This document shows, one piece after another, positions 8,634 through 17,141 of a stretch of 64,000 bases of DNA. The notes beneath the pieces were generated by a model. It was given only the letters and a program-made list of their open reading frames with translations. It was not told the origin of the DNA and searched no databases. The first letter of the stretch is position 1; each line of letters opens with the position of its first letter. This DNA is from Turneriella parva DSM 21527 (GTDB lineage Bacteria > Spirochaetota > Leptospiria > Turneriellales > Turneriellaceae), in contig NC_018020.1 in assembly GCF_000266885.1 (NCBI RefSeq), forward strand, positions 682,001 to 746,000, given 5' to 3'. A program made the translations under genes and the position numbers.

Positions 8634-9063
8634 CCTCACAACGGTCTTTCAGCGCCCGGTTCATGGTGCTGTAAGACTCGGTGATGCGCTGCTGCAGCAA
8701 TGGCTCGAGCGCCTTCGCGGCAAAGCCCGAGAAATGCTCACCGTGCACAAAGCGCACCTTTTTCTCACCGGCCTCTTGAATAATGAAATAATGTTCGCCG
8801 CTCAGCACCAGGTCGAGCACCGGAATCGACGGGCCGCGCCAGCGCAGTTCACGCCCCGAAGCCACCAGCACCTCGCATGAAGGTATCGGCAGCTCAACCA
8901 TCGGCGCGGCCTTGAGCGAAAAGCTGACAGAACCGCCGACGCTCGGCGAACCTTCAATCTTGGTGATGACCGGGTTCCACGAGCCATAGCTCGCGAAGTC
9001 AGTCAGCACTTTCCAGACCGCGTCGGCAGACGCGTTGATCTCGATCTCTGTGTGTATTTCCAT
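8629..9063 (-). CDS. SRPBCC-domain protein (polyketide cyclase/START-like)
   Basis: A 144-residue single-domain START/SRPBCC protein: EIEINASADAVWKVLTDFASYGSWNP is the typical N-terminal beta1-alpha segment, and RFVHGEHFSGFAAKALEPLLQQ the C-terminal helix lining a hydrophobic pocket. Members bind lipids or act as cyclases; no catalytic residue can be assigned. The ATG at 9063 has an AAGAGGT ribosome site. It starts 10 bp after the stop of the flavin monooxygenase gene, so the two share a transcript, and the pocket may handle the monooxygenase's substrate or product. Confidence 0.85.
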   Translation of the reverse strand: MEIHTEIEINASADAVWKVLTDFASYGSWNPVITKIEGSPSVGGSVSFSLKAAPMVELPIPSCEVLVASGRELRWRGPSIPVLDLVLSGEHYFIIQEAGEKKVRFVHGEHFSGFAAKALEPLLQQRITESYSTMNRALKDRCEG

Positions 9064-9073
9064 GGGTTACCTC

Positions 9074-10750
9074 TTATGCTTCTGTAAATGTCGCGGACAG
9101 TCTTTTGTCCCCCTCCGCCTTCGGCACCTCCCCCGCGTGCGGGGGAGGCTGGGAGGGGGACAACGCCGCTGGCGTGCGGTAAGCATAATCATCCAAATCA
9201 AAAAAGTGGCTGTGCCACCAAACCTCGGCGTACGTCATCGGCCGCATAAACGGCGCGTCGCCGTGGCGGTCGAAATAGTAGCTGTTCGCCGATGCGCAGT
9301 TGTTGTTGAAAAAGACCGTGTCGCCCATGCGCCGCATAATGTCGCCGTGGTAGCGGTCGTGCGCTTCTTGTTTGGGTTCTGCCCAGGTCGCCCCGCGGCG
9401 TTTCGCTTCTGTAATCACGCGCACGAGGTGGTGCGATTGGTTCTCGACCATCTGAAACCACGAGGCACCGGTCGCTGCATATGGCCCCAGCATAATAAAC
9501 ATGTTCGGAAACTTCGGCACCGATATGCCCTCGTAGGCCTGGTAGCGCTCTTCATCGAAGAACGTACCGAGCTCTTTGCCGCCCAAACCATTCACGGGAA
9601 AAGGCGGAGTGTTACCTTTCTCAAAAGTTTTGAACCCGGTAGCGGTAATGAGCACGTCAATTTCACGAGCCTTGCCGTCTTTGGTGACGATGCTGCTCTC
9701 TGTGATCATGGCAATACCATCGGTTACGAGCTCGACGTTGTCGCGATTAAACGTCTGCAGATAGTCGTTATGAAAACTCGGGCGCTTGCAGCCGAAGCCA
9801 TAGGTCGGCGTGAGTTTCGCGCGCAGAACCGGGTCTTTCACCTGCTTCTCGAGATGCCTGAGGCAGATATTCTCAAAAAACTTTGTGATCTGCGGGTATT
9901 TCTTGTAGTTGATCACGCCGAGCACCATCACGGCTTCGGTGATCGAATTCGTCACACCGCGCAGCAGCCACTGCAAGCCAGGAACAAACTTCAGCGCGAG
10001 CTTCACCGCGCTCGCGATCTCGGCGTCGGGTTTCGGCAGAATCCAAATGGGGGTGCGCTGGTAGACGTGCAGCTCTTTCACAATCGGCGCGAGCGCCGGC
10101 ACGAGCTGCACGCTCGTCGCGCCGGTGCCGATAATGCCGACACGCTTGCCGGCGAGGTTATATGAGTGATCCCACCTTGCGGTGTGAATTTTCTTGCCTT
10201 TGAAAGATTCTATGCCTTCGATGTCAGGCAGTTTGGGTATCGTGAGCCCGCCCGTCGCGAGCACAAGGTAGCGTGACCTTAATATATCCCCACCTTTTAA
10301 AGTGGTCACCCAGACGTGCGCAGCCGGGTCAAACGTGCTCGACTCGACTTCAGCGTTAAACCGCATGTGTTCGCGCACGCCATATTTCTCGGCGCAATGG
10401 TCTGCGTACTTTTTGAGCTCCGCACCCGGCGCAAAAACCCGTGACCAGTCGGGCAGTTGCTCATAAGAAAACGAATAGGTGAACGAAGTGATGTCGACCG
10501 CGATGCCGGGGTACGTGTTGTCGCGCCAGGTGCCGCCGAGATCGCCGGCTTTTTCAAGCACAAGAAACGGAATGCCCGCCTGCTTGAGGCGCACACCCGC
10601 GCCGATGCCCGAGAAGCCCGAGCCGACGACCAGAACGTCTGTGTCAACAGCGTGGGGGTCGGCCCCGCCGACCAAAACGTCTGTGTCGATAGCATTCGCG
10701 CCTGCGGCGCGGACTGAACCCTGTGCTGTTTTTGCTGCTTTATTTTTCAT
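9074..10750 (-). CDS. Flavin-containing monooxygenase, Baeyer-Villiger type
   Basis: A 558-residue FAD/NADPH monooxygenase. The start at 10750 (MKNKAAK) is preferred for its GAGGGC ribosome site 5 nt upstream. The FAD-binding GSGFSGIGAG is near residue 44, the Baeyer-Villiger fingerprint FKGKKIHTARW near 162, and the NADPH-binding GIIGTGATSVQ near 185. Such enzymes turn ketones into esters or lactones. Two oddities: an N-terminal 14-residue tandem duplication (DTDVLVGG/DTDVLVVG) ahead of the Rossmann motif, and a C-terminal tail (SQPPPHAGEVPKAEGD) encoded by a GC-rich palindromic repeat. It is divergent from a TetR gene and coupled to an SRPBCC gene. Confidence 0.9.
   Translation of the reverse strand: MKNKAAKTAQGSVRAAGANAIDTDVLVGGADPHAVDTDVLVVGSGFSGIGAGVRLKQAGIPFLVLEKAGDLGGTWRDNTYPGIAVDITSFTYSFSYEQLPDWSRVFAPGAELKKYADHCAEKYGVREHMRFNAEVESSTFDPAAHVWVTTLKGGDILRSRYLVLATGGLTIPKLPDIEGIESFKGKKIHTARWDHSYNLAGKRVGIIGTGATSVQLVPALAPIVKELHVYQRTPIWILPKPDAEIASAVKLALKFVPGLQWLLRGVTNSITEAVMVLGVINYKKYPQITKFFENICLRHLEKQVKDPVLRAKLTPTYGFGCKRPSFHNDYLQTFNRDNVELVTDGIAMITESSIVTKDGKAREIDVLITATGFKTFEKGNTPPFPVNGLGGKELGTFFDEERYQAYEGISVPKFPNMFIMLGPYAATGASWFQMVENQSHHLVRVITEAKRRGATWAEPKQEAHDRYHGDIMRRMGDTVFFNNNCASANSYYFDRHGDAPFMRPMTYAEVWWHSHFFDLDDYAYRTPAALSPSQPPPHAGEVPKAEGDKRLSATFTEA
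9108..9162. repeat. GC-rich palindromic element inside the monooxygenase 3' end
   Basis: The centre is CCTCCCCCGC-gt-GCGGGGGAGG at 9127-9148, flanked by CCCCCTCCG and GGGAGGGGG. It is read in frame as the QPPPHAGEVP tail. The same family (CTCACCCCCT/GGGGAGGGG composition and hairpin) occurs in uvrC, feoB and at 30365. Confidence 0.7.
10636..10693. repeat. 42-bp tandem duplication at the monooxygenase N-terminus
   Basis: ACGTCTGTGTC recurs 42 bp apart (10635 and 10677) with similar flanks, so the protein carries AIDTDVLVGGADPH directly followed by AVDTDVLVVGSG. The first copy of the beta1 strand lacks the GxGxxG turn. Confidence 0.65.
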
Positions 10751-10820
10751 TTTGCCCTCACTTGTTCGGGTTGTCTTAGGCGGAGGCTTGCACGGCAGGC
10801 ACCCACCTAAGACATAAATA

Positions 10821-10836
10821 GAATGACACGTCATTC
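10821..10836. promoter_or_regulatory. Candidate TetR operator between monooxygenase and TetR genes
   Basis: GAATGAC-ac-GTCATTC, a 16-bp inverted repeat with perfect 7-bp arms, 30 bp upstream of the TetR start in the divergent spacer. The position and symmetry fit TetR autoregulation and control of the monooxygenase gene. Confidence 0.6.
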
Positions 10837-10865
10837 CGTAAACAAAAACTGCCATCGAGCAGCTA

Positions 10866-11489
10866 ATGGCCCGCCCCGAAGTCAGCAGAGAACAACGCCA
10901 GGCGAAACGCGAGGCGATTCTGGGTGCCGCCCGTGCGGTCTTTGCCGAGAAAGGCTTTCACGCGGCCGGCATCGCCGATATCGCGGCGAAACTCGACGTC
11001 GGCCATGGCACCATTTACCGCTATTTCGAAAACAAGCTCGATATATTTCTCACCTTATACGATGCGCTCAATGAGGAGCTATTGCGAATCGCGCGCGGCA
11101 CGCAGCCTGAGACGGCAACCTGTGTCGAAGACTATATCGCCGAGATGCAAAAATTCTACGCCGAGTTCGGCGGTGTCTTTTTACGCGAGATCAGCCATAT
11201 GCGCATCTTCTTTGACGAGGTTCACGCCGACCCAGAGATACGCAAGCGCTTCGATGCTTCTCAGATCGAATTTCAGAAAGCAACCGAACGATTTCTGCTG
11301 ATTGGCCGCGACAAAGGCTTCATTCGCGCCGAGCTGCACATACCGAGCGCCGCGCGTATCTTGAACGCGATGATTCTCGACGCGATGCGTGCATCGACAG
11401 AACCGGAATCGCCGGCCAATAATCTTCTTCTCATCGCGATGACGGTGATTGAAATTTTTACGAAGGGTGCCTTGGCTAAACAGGTTTAG
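10866..11489 (+). CDS. TetR/AcrR-family transcriptional regulator
   Basis: A 207-residue regulator. The N-terminal HTH is canonical: REAILGAARAVFAEKGFHAAGIADIAAKLDVGHGTIYRYFENKLDIF, with the recognition helix GTIYRYF at about residue 44. The remaining part is a helical ligand-binding domain with no recognisable ligand. It is divergently arranged with the Baeyer-Villiger-type monooxygenase and shares a palindrome with it, so it likely represses that gene and itself and responds to the ketone, steroid-like or fatty substrate. Its 3' end overlaps the convergent methyltransferase by 14 bp. Confidence 0.92.
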   Translation: MARPEVSREQRQAKREAILGAARAVFAEKGFHAAGIADIAAKLDVGHGTIYRYFENKLDIFLTLYDALNEELLRIARGTQPETATCVEDYIAEMQKFYAEFGGVFLREISHMRIFFDEVHADPEIRKRFDASQIEFQKATERFLLIGRDKGFIRAELHIPSAARILNAMILDAMRASTEPESPANNLLLIAMTVIEIFTKGALAKQV

Positions 11490-12294
11490 AACCCACCGCG
11501 ATCAGCGCACGCGAATGCAGCACTGCGGGCAGCGGCGGCAGATTCTCTTGCAGGTATGCAACGATCAGTTTACGCTTTTCAGCCCAGACATCGGCGCCAA
11601 GGTTATGCCGCATCATTTCAAGCGGCGCGCTGCCCTTCACCATCGATTCAAGAAACGTATCGGCGTTTTCGATGCGCCACTCACCGTCGAACGCCGTCAC
11701 CATGACGTGTTGAAATCCCGCGTTCGTCATTTCATTCTGAAAGAATTCTGGGTTTTCTAAGCTCAGCATATTTGTCTTGGGTTCTGGCCGTTCAGGAAAG
11801 GCAGCGCGCAGTGAACCAAACATCAGCTGCATCACGGGAGATTCTGCGACCGGCGCCCAGCTTGAAACGGCTGCGCGGCCGCCGGGTTTCAGCACTCGCA
11901 ACAGCTCTTTGAAGCCAGCCATACGATCGGGAAAGAACATCAGGCCAAACATCGAAAAGCCAAAATCAAAGGTGTTGTCGGGCAGATCAAGCGTCTGCCC
12001 ATCCATGTGGTGGATTATGATGTTCTTGGCGCGCTGCTCTGCTGCGAGGCGGCGAAAGATATCGAGCATGCCCGCTGAAAAATCAATCGCGGTGATTTCT
12101 GCCGCCGATTCGGCGAGCATCAGCGAGAGGGTGCCCGGGCCGCAGGCAATATCGACAACTTTCTTGTACGGCTCATAACCAATGAGTTCGAGCGCTTTCT
12201 GGCAATATTGCCTGAAAGCGGGAACAGTCTCACTCTGGTAGCCGCCTGCTACCAGATTCCAGGGTTCTGGATTTGCTAATGGGTTCACTGACAT
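11476..12294 (-). CDS. Class I SAM-dependent methyltransferase
   Basis: A 272-residue methyltransferase of the UbiE/COQ5-like group. The SAM-binding motif I VVDIACGPGTLSLMLAE is near residue 45, motif II FDFGFSMFGLMFFPD near 110, and GFKELLRVLKPGGRAAVSSW is the post-III strand. The N-terminal NPEPWNLVAGGYQ segment fits small-molecule methyltransferases. The methyl acceptor is unknown; the neighbourhood of a Baeyer-Villiger enzyme and a fatty-acid hydroxylase suggests a lipid or quinone substrate. Convergent overlap with the TetR gene. Confidence 0.88.
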   Translation of the reverse strand: MSVNPLANPEPWNLVAGGYQSETVPAFRQYCQKALELIGYEPYKKVVDIACGPGTLSLMLAESAAEITAIDFSAGMLDIFRRLAAEQRAKNIIIHHMDGQTLDLPDNTFDFGFSMFGLMFFPDRMAGFKELLRVLKPGGRAAVSSWAPVAESPVMQLMFGSLRAAFPERPEPKTNMLSLENPEFFQNEMTNAGFQHVMVTAFDGEWRIENADTFLESMVKGSAPLEMMRHNLGADVWAEKRKLIVAYLQENLPPLPAVLHSRALIAVGSKPV

Positions 12295-12351
12295 TACGCT
12301 TATTAATCCACCTGAGCTTCGTTACTCAAGCGTCATGCCGCGTAAATCGTA

Positions 12352-12927
12352 TCAGGCAGCGGCCGTCGCTCTCGCTGGCTCGTATTTGGGGCGCGGCACC
12401 AGCTGCCAGAGAAAATCTTTGACGGGTTTCGGCAGAGGTATACCCAACGGATTCGACTCAGGCTTACTGTGGTTTGTCAGCACGCGCGTACCCATGATGT
12501 AGTCGAACCAGGGTTTGGTTACACACCAGTTGGTGTCTTGGTTGCGGCCCATGTGGTGGTCGACATGCCACGGCAGATGCTCGCGCGCCCACTCGGGATC
12601 TTCGTGCGCCTTGCGGTGGCAATGGTAATAATTGAACGCAGAATACCAGAGTGTTGCTGTGAAGAATGGCGCGATGGGAAAAAGCGGTGAGACGATCAGG
12701 GAAACGCGCACCAGCGCTTCTATCTCGTAACGATGGCGCGCGTAGTCTTCGCCGAGCAAATGTTCATACTGCGGCTCAAAAAAATCATGGCGCCGCACCT
12801 CGCGGTGATGATCCCAGTGAAAGTGCGCGCTGCCGCTGCGACTCTTGCCATATTCGTGCAGCAGCTTGTTGTGCGCAAACCATTCAAATGCATTCGCCGC
12901 TAAAAGGCCTAGGGGTATACCGAGCAT
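12352..12927 (-). CDS. Fatty acid hydroxylase / sterol desaturase superfamily membrane protein
   Basis: A 191-residue di-iron membrane hydroxylase. Clustered histidines form the family's metal ligands: HNKLLH near residue 18, HWDHH near 37, HCHRKAH near 105 and HVDHH near 121. Hydrophobic segments at residues 1-16 and about 75-100 would anchor it in the inner membrane. The product would hydroxylate or desaturate an acyl chain or isoprenoid. The start codon lies inside the left arm of the GCATAGC...GCTATGC palindrome and lacks a clear Shine-Dalgarno. A TGACAC-gt-GTGTCA palindrome is 43 bp upstream. Start choice is therefore moderate, family assignment strong. Confidence 0.85.
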   Translation of the reverse strand: MLGIPLGLLAANAFEWFAHNKLLHEYGKSRSGSAHFHWDHHREVRRHDFFEPQYEHLLGEDYARHRYEIEALVRVSLIVSPLFPIAPFFTATLWYSAFNYYHCHRKAHEDPEWAREHLPWHVDHHMGRNQDTNWCVTKPWFDYIMGTRVLTNHSKPESNPLGIPLPKPVKDFLWQLVPRPKYEPARATAAA

Positions 12928-12951
12928 AGCTATGGATTTTCATGGCTATGC
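12924..12951. repeat. GCTATGGATTTTCATGGC palindromic element, copy 2, spanning a start codon
   Basis: GCATAGC then TATGGATTTTCATG then GCTATGC; the 7-bp outer arms are perfect inverse complements. The hydroxylase ATG (12925-12927) is in the left arm. Confidence 0.7.
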
Positions 12952-12969
12952 AGGCGGTCAAGAATTTAA

Positions 12970-12983
12970 TGACACGTGTGTCA
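12970..12983. promoter_or_regulatory. Palindrome upstream of the hydroxylase gene
   Basis: TGACAC-gt-GTGTCA. It shares the ATGACACGT core with the operator candidate at 10821, suggesting a second site for the same TetR regulator. Confidence 0.45.
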
Positions 12984-13004
12984 CAAATAACGGTGAGCGC
13001 GAAC

Positions 13005-13499
13005 TCACCTTTTGTTTTTGAGTTCAGCAGCTATTGGCGCATAGAAATTCTTGATGTCGTTTTTGTAAGCCTTGCCGAGGCTCAGCATGAATGGCGTATA
13101 GACCAGATCGCCCTGCTTGCGAAACGCCATCGAGCCACCGCAGAAGGCCGACACATTCAGATTCTTGAGGTCTTGTATCGCGACAATCTTTGTGCTGCTC
13201 CAGGTTTCTTGCAACCGGCGAAAGAACGCATCGAGGCTTTCGAGAGTCGTGTCTGGGGCGAGCAGCATACTCTGCACAACTTCAGGTATCGATTTATCAC
13301 CTAAGGTTATGGATTCCATCGTAACAGTATTTGACAGAACTGACTTCCAGAAGCCTTCTTCAACTTCTCGCCGCCCCGGTACCAGGTACAAGTTTGTACG
13401 CGTGCCGACGAATGTCGCCTTTATCTCTTCTGTCGCGGCGTCAAAACCGACGCTCACCGCAGGTGAAAAAACGTAATCTTTCAGTTTTACCACTGCCAT
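13005..13499 (-). CDS. Protein of unknown function, 164 residues
   Basis: A soluble alpha/beta protein that I do not recognise. It has no signal peptide or membrane segment. A strong ribosome site GGGAGG precedes the ATG by 6 nt, and codon use matches neighbours, so it is a real gene. Visible segments are LKDYVFSPAVSVGFD, VGTRTNLYLVPGRREVEEGFW and FCGGSMAFRKQGDLVYTPF, with one conserved-looking Cys before GG. It lies upstream of the fatty-acid hydroxylase on the same strand with the TGACAC palindrome between them, so it may or may not be cotranscribed. Confidence 0.7.
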   Translation of the reverse strand: MAVVKLKDYVFSPAVSVGFDAATEEIKATFVGTRTNLYLVPGRREVEEGFWKSVLSNTVTMESITLGDKSIPEVVQSMLLAPDTTLESLDAFFRRLQETWSSTKIVAIQDLKNLNVSAFCGGSMAFRKQGDLVYTPFMLSLGKAYKNDIKNFYAPIAAELKNKR

Positions 13500-13578
13500 T
13501 TTGGCCTCCCGTCAAGTTTATGAATTGTGCTCAGAATAACTTCAGCAAAATATGCGTCAAGACAATGTTATGTAATTA

Positions 13579-15474
13579 CTATGGCGTGTACTCATAGATG
13601 GTTGTTGTGCCCGCAGAGCCGGACAATCCACCAAAGTAGTATATTTTGCCGTTACGAGTCACTACGCCACCCAGCGACCGCGGGCTTGGAAGCGCAGTGC
13701 AACCACCGCTGCAATCAGTTTTCATATTTGTCAAAAAGTTATACTCTTCGACCAGGGTGTACTGGGTGGCAGATGCATTCTGGCCGCCAATCACATAGGC
13801 TGAGTTGCCAATGCTAACTGCGGCCAGGCCGTAGCGCGGGGTCGCAAGCACTGGGCAAGTCGAACCGCAATTTGTCCAGGTATTTCCGTTCGCGTCATAT
13901 TGGCTGACGGCATCGGTGAGGGTTGAGCCCGAGTTAATGAACCCACCGAATGCAAAAATGGTATCGCCAAAGCCGGCCGTCGCTCCCGAACTGAAGTTGT
14001 GCGAGACCGCTACCTGCGCTGCCGACCATGAATCAAGATCGGGTTCAAAGTAATGATTGTTCGTGCAGCCGAATGCGGTACCCGCATTACAATCAGTCGT
14101 CGTGCTGATACCACCCATCGCGTAGATTCTTGAACCGACTGCCGTCACCGACATATTGGCTCTGGCGAGGCTATGGCTGGTCGCTGATGTGACTGACGGC
14201 CCGGTCGGATCAAAATACCTGACATTGGCAACTCCGTTGGCAGCGCCGGCGGCTGTGCCGCCGCCGAAAACATAAACACGACCGTTGTATTCGATACCTG
14301 CGGCGTTCATGATGTTGGTCGGCCAGGTACCGCAGTTACTACCACAATTGGTGAAAGTCTCTGTCAAAAAATCAAATTCATAGATAGTGTTCGTCGCTGT
14401 GCTGCCATCGGCCGTACCACCGATGAGGTAGGCTTTATCGCCGACAACAGCTGCAGCCATTTGACCCAGCGATGCGGGCAACGTTGCTGACAAGATTCTC
14501 CAATTATTGCGGAAAGCCTTTGAGTCTGAAAGATCACCCGGCGGCATAAAGGTGTCTTGCAGCCATAAATCTCCGATCGAGTGGCTGGTGACGACGTAGA
14601 GATCGTCTGAAATAAAATCATCGGCTGAAAAAAGCAGAAAATCATTCGTTGCCGCATTGGTCACCGAAACGTTTGCGTTGCTGAGAAAGAGACCTTCGCT
14701 GAGAAGCGAAATATTCACCGAAAGCGAAGGCGCAACCGGAAAATCAAGCGTAGAGAACCAAATGCCGCTGGGGTCGGCAAAGATCATGCTGGTATTGTAA
14801 CCGGTGACAGAGCTCGGCACCCGACTGACATTTTCAGCAAAGTTTAACAGAAAATTGTTGAGCGTACCGCCGTTGTGCGCAGAGTCGACCTTTGAATAGC
14901 GTACTGTCATCGTACCGTCGCGCGAAATCATGCTGGGTATTTCAGGCCCAAAGCCCAGAAACGTGTCGGCACTGCGCGTCGAGTTGCCAATGCCGCCGAG
15001 TCCGCTGCCGATTCCGGTGAGCTGCGTGGCAGGGGTTAGTTCAAACGAATAGGTTCCCGCACCAATTTCGTAGGCGAACGCAATATCGGTGCTGAAAGGC
15101 AGCGCGCTGTAGCGTATACGTTGCGCACTGTTCAGAGGCGCGCTGCCGTTCGGGCGCACGACCACCGGGCTTTCGAACACCGGCATCTGCAGGTCATTAT
15201 TATAAGCAGTCGCCGAAACAGCAATAAAGAGGTTATGCATGCCGGCGCTGCAGCTGGCGCAATCACGGTCTGAGGCGAAAATCAGGGCCAGCTTCGAATC
15301 GGGCCTCTGTATCAGCACCGGGTTGTACTCATCGTACTCGTCGGTCGAAATGGTAGAACCGTCGGCGAGCCTTAGGCCGATGCGGGCCTTGTCGATATCG
15401 ATTTTTTCGGCGACAGGTCGGGAACAATAGGTAGACAAAAGCAGGGCAAAAAGTCCCAGGCGATTGTATTTCAT
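13579..15474 (-). CDS. Kelch-repeat lipoprotein
   Basis: A 631-residue exported protein. MKYNRLGLFALLLSTYC is a lipoprotein signal peptide with a loose spirochaete-style lipobox. Residues about 340-631 form at least five kelch blades, each with paired Gly and a Tyr/Trp pattern: DKAYLIGGTADGS, GRVYVFGGGTAAG, SRIYAMGGISTTT, DTIFAFGGFINSG, NSAYVIGGQNASA and GKIYYFGGLSGSA, giving a beta-propeller. The N-terminal half has no clear domain. Such propellers usually mediate binding; the ligand is unknown. It lies 30 bp from another propeller-like lipoprotein gene on the same strand. Confidence 0.85.
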   Translation of the reverse strand: MKYNRLGLFALLLSTYCSRPVAEKIDIDKARIGLRLADGSTISTDEYDEYNPVLIQRPDSKLALIFASDRDCASCSAGMHNLFIAVSATAYNNDLQMPVFESPVVVRPNGSAPLNSAQRIRYSALPFSTDIAFAYEIGAGTYSFELTPATQLTGIGSGLGGIGNSTRSADTFLGFGPEIPSMISRDGTMTVRYSKVDSAHNGGTLNNFLLNFAENVSRVPSSVTGYNTSMIFADPSGIWFSTLDFPVAPSLSVNISLLSEGLFLSNANVSVTNAATNDFLLFSADDFISDDLYVVTSHSIGDLWLQDTFMPPGDLSDSKAFRNNWRILSATLPASLGQMAAAVVGDKAYLIGGTADGSTATNTIYEFDFLTETFTNCGSNCGTWPTNIMNAAGIEYNGRVYVFGGGTAAGAANGVANVRYFDPTGPSVTSATSHSLARANMSVTAVGSRIYAMGGISTTTDCNAGTAFGCTNNHYFEPDLDSWSAAQVAVSHNFSSGATAGFGDTIFAFGGFINSGSTLTDAVSQYDANGNTWTNCGSTCPVLATPRYGLAAVSIGNSAYVIGGQNASATQYTLVEEYNFLTNMKTDCSGGCTALPSPRSLGGVVTRNGKIYYFGGLSGSAGTTTIYEYTP

Positions 15475-15504
15475 ATCTCAACCTAGCCGGCGCGCATTAC
15501 TCCG

Positions 15505-16620
15505 TCAATCATTTGCCTTCAGGCTGCTGCGCCACAGAACGCTGCGCAGTTCGGTTGCGCGAAAGTGTGTCAGCTGCTTGAGCTCGCCCGCGCGTGAGTC
15601 AAAAATATGCACATTCAGGCGGCACGCAATATTGCCGCCTTCGTCGACCATGCGGCAGTCATTTTCGCCCGACATGAGTATTGCGAGCGACATGCCATCG
15701 GGTGAAAAATCAAAACTCTCGACACCACCAAATCCCGACCCCGAAAAGAACCCCGGCGCCGGTAATTCGGCGAGGTCAAGCAACTGGCCCTTGCGGCCGC
15801 CGAATTCAGGCGACACCCAGATATTGCGCGGACGCAGAATGCCCTCACGGTTCTCGGCAGCAGCCACGCGCGCCGCGACCACACCCAGCGGCGAGATGCG
15901 AGCATCAAAAATATAATGGCCAGAAATTTCACCGAGCCGTTCGGGCGCAGCGGTTAAAGATTGCTTTCGCCAAAAAATCCAGCTTTGGTCTTTGCCGGTT
16001 GCATAGGCGATGCGCCCCGTACCGGCGTCTGCAGTGAGACCGGTAATGCGGTCTTTATCGTTTTGGGCTATGGTCGTTATCGGCTTCTCATGCGGGTCGA
16101 TGGCAACGATACGATTCTCTTTTTGGTACGAACCTTCGAGACAGATGAGTCGCTTCGCTGCGCCCCAGCTACAACTGCGGTACGAACCTTTGTGAACCTG
16201 TTCGGCGCCAGTTGTTACGTCGACGACGCTGATGCCCGTCGATATCTGGCAGGCAACAAAATACCGCTGCGGTGAGAGCGAACACGCGAAGTAGGATTTA
16301 TTTTTGCCATGAGCATGCGGCGCCAGCTGTGCAATTTTGCCGAGACGCGACAGGGCATACTGATCGACGATGAGCTTTGTGTCTTGATATATTTCTTTGA
16401 GCTGTGCGTTTTGAATCAGCTCAAGTTCTGTCGCTGCGCCGCTCGCCGGGTGAATCAGCACTGCGCGCGATGCACGGTGCGGTGCTTCAGCGGCGGCGAC
16501 CAGCGCAACAACACCGCTGGGCACTTCGCCGCCCGCATTCGGCAGAGCGGCAAGGTACTCGCGCCCGCGGCATGCAGAGGCTGCGAATAGAATGATCAAA
16601 GCCAGAGCCGAACGCCGCAT
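15505..16620 (-). CDS. Lipoprotein with WD40-like beta-propeller, function unknown
   Basis: A 371-residue protein with lipoprotein signal peptide MRRSALALIILFAASAC. The mature part has repeated beta strands of WD40-like/TolB-like type: KSYFACSLSPQRYFVACQ, SWGAAKRLICLEGSYQKENRIVAIDP, TGRIAYATGKDQSW, YIFDARISPLGVVAARVA, and SFDFSPDGMSLAILMSGEN, the last a typical PD40 block. It probably forms an envelope propeller used for binding rather than catalysis. It is upstream of and codirectional with the kelch lipoprotein, so they may be a pair. Confidence 0.72.
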   Translation of the reverse strand: MRRSALALIILFAASACRGREYLAALPNAGGEVPSGVVALVAAAEAPHRASRAVLIHPASGAATELELIQNAQLKEIYQDTKLIVDQYALSRLGKIAQLAPHAHGKNKSYFACSLSPQRYFVACQISTGISVVDVTTGAEQVHKGSYRSCSWGAAKRLICLEGSYQKENRIVAIDPHEKPITTIAQNDKDRITGLTADAGTGRIAYATGKDQSWIFWRKQSLTAAPERLGEISGHYIFDARISPLGVVAARVAAAENREGILRPRNIWVSPEFGGRKGQLLDLAELPAPGFFSGSGFGGVESFDFSPDGMSLAILMSGENDCRMVDEGGNIACRLNVHIFDSRAGELKQLTHFRATELRSVLWRSSLKAND

Positions 16621-16678
16621 ACACGATCATATGCCGTGCCGCATTGCGCTGGCAAGCCTGATTACGGACTCTGCCGTC

Positions 16679-17041
16679 TTAAATGATGCGCGAAACGACT
16701 TCCATGAACTGGGCAGGCTTAAAGGGCTTGGTCATCCAGCCGTTGGCGCCGGCATCTGCCCCCTTCTTGCGCATGCAGTCTTCAGATTCCGTCGTGAGCG
16801 CGAGAATTGGCACATCTTTGTTGCGCGAGCGAATCTCTCTGATAAGGCCAATGCCGTCGAGCTTGGGCATATTAATGTCGGTGACCACGAGGTCAAAACC
16901 GCTGCCAGTCGTGCTGTTGAACTTCGCCAGGGCCTCTTCGCCATCGCTCGCCAGAACAACCTGATAGTTGCCGGTTTGCAGCGTCATTTTGACCATTTGG
17001 CGCATTGTTTCTGAATCATCTACCGCGAGTACTGTTTGCAT
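16679..17041 (-). CDS. CheY-like single-domain response regulator
   Basis: A 120-residue receiver domain. The start at 17041 (MQTVLAVDDSE) is set by the GGAGGG ribosome site 6 nt upstream; a longer frame upstream lacks such a site. Acidic DD at residues 8-9, phosphoacceptor Asp in FDLVVTDINMPKLDG near residue 54, Thr in LALTTES near 84 and Lys in GWMTKPFKPAQ near 106 are all present. No output domain exists, so it acts by protein contact like CheY. No kinase is adjacent. Confidence 0.93.
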   Translation of the reverse strand: MQTVLAVDDSETMRQMVKMTLQTGNYQVVLASDGEEALAKFNSTTGSGFDLVVTDINMPKLDGIGLIREIRSRNKDVPILALTTESEDCMRKKGADAGANGWMTKPFKPAQFMEVVSRII

Positions 17042-17141
17042 TTGAACCCTCCGCAATTGGAATAAGGGTCTCTAACACGAAATTGGGCAAATGTCAATTA
17101 CCGAGACTACCCGGTCATCTTAGTAATCTTACCGATGCTCG

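Noticed and set aside
9035-10165. Plus-strand frame of 376 codons
   Set aside because: Antisense to the monooxygenase gene; Arg/Val-rich, no domain.
13300-13330. GGTTATGGATTCCATCGTAAC as another copy of the GCTATGG family
   Set aside because: The match covers only the middle bases and it lies in ordinary coding sequence, so chance is likely.
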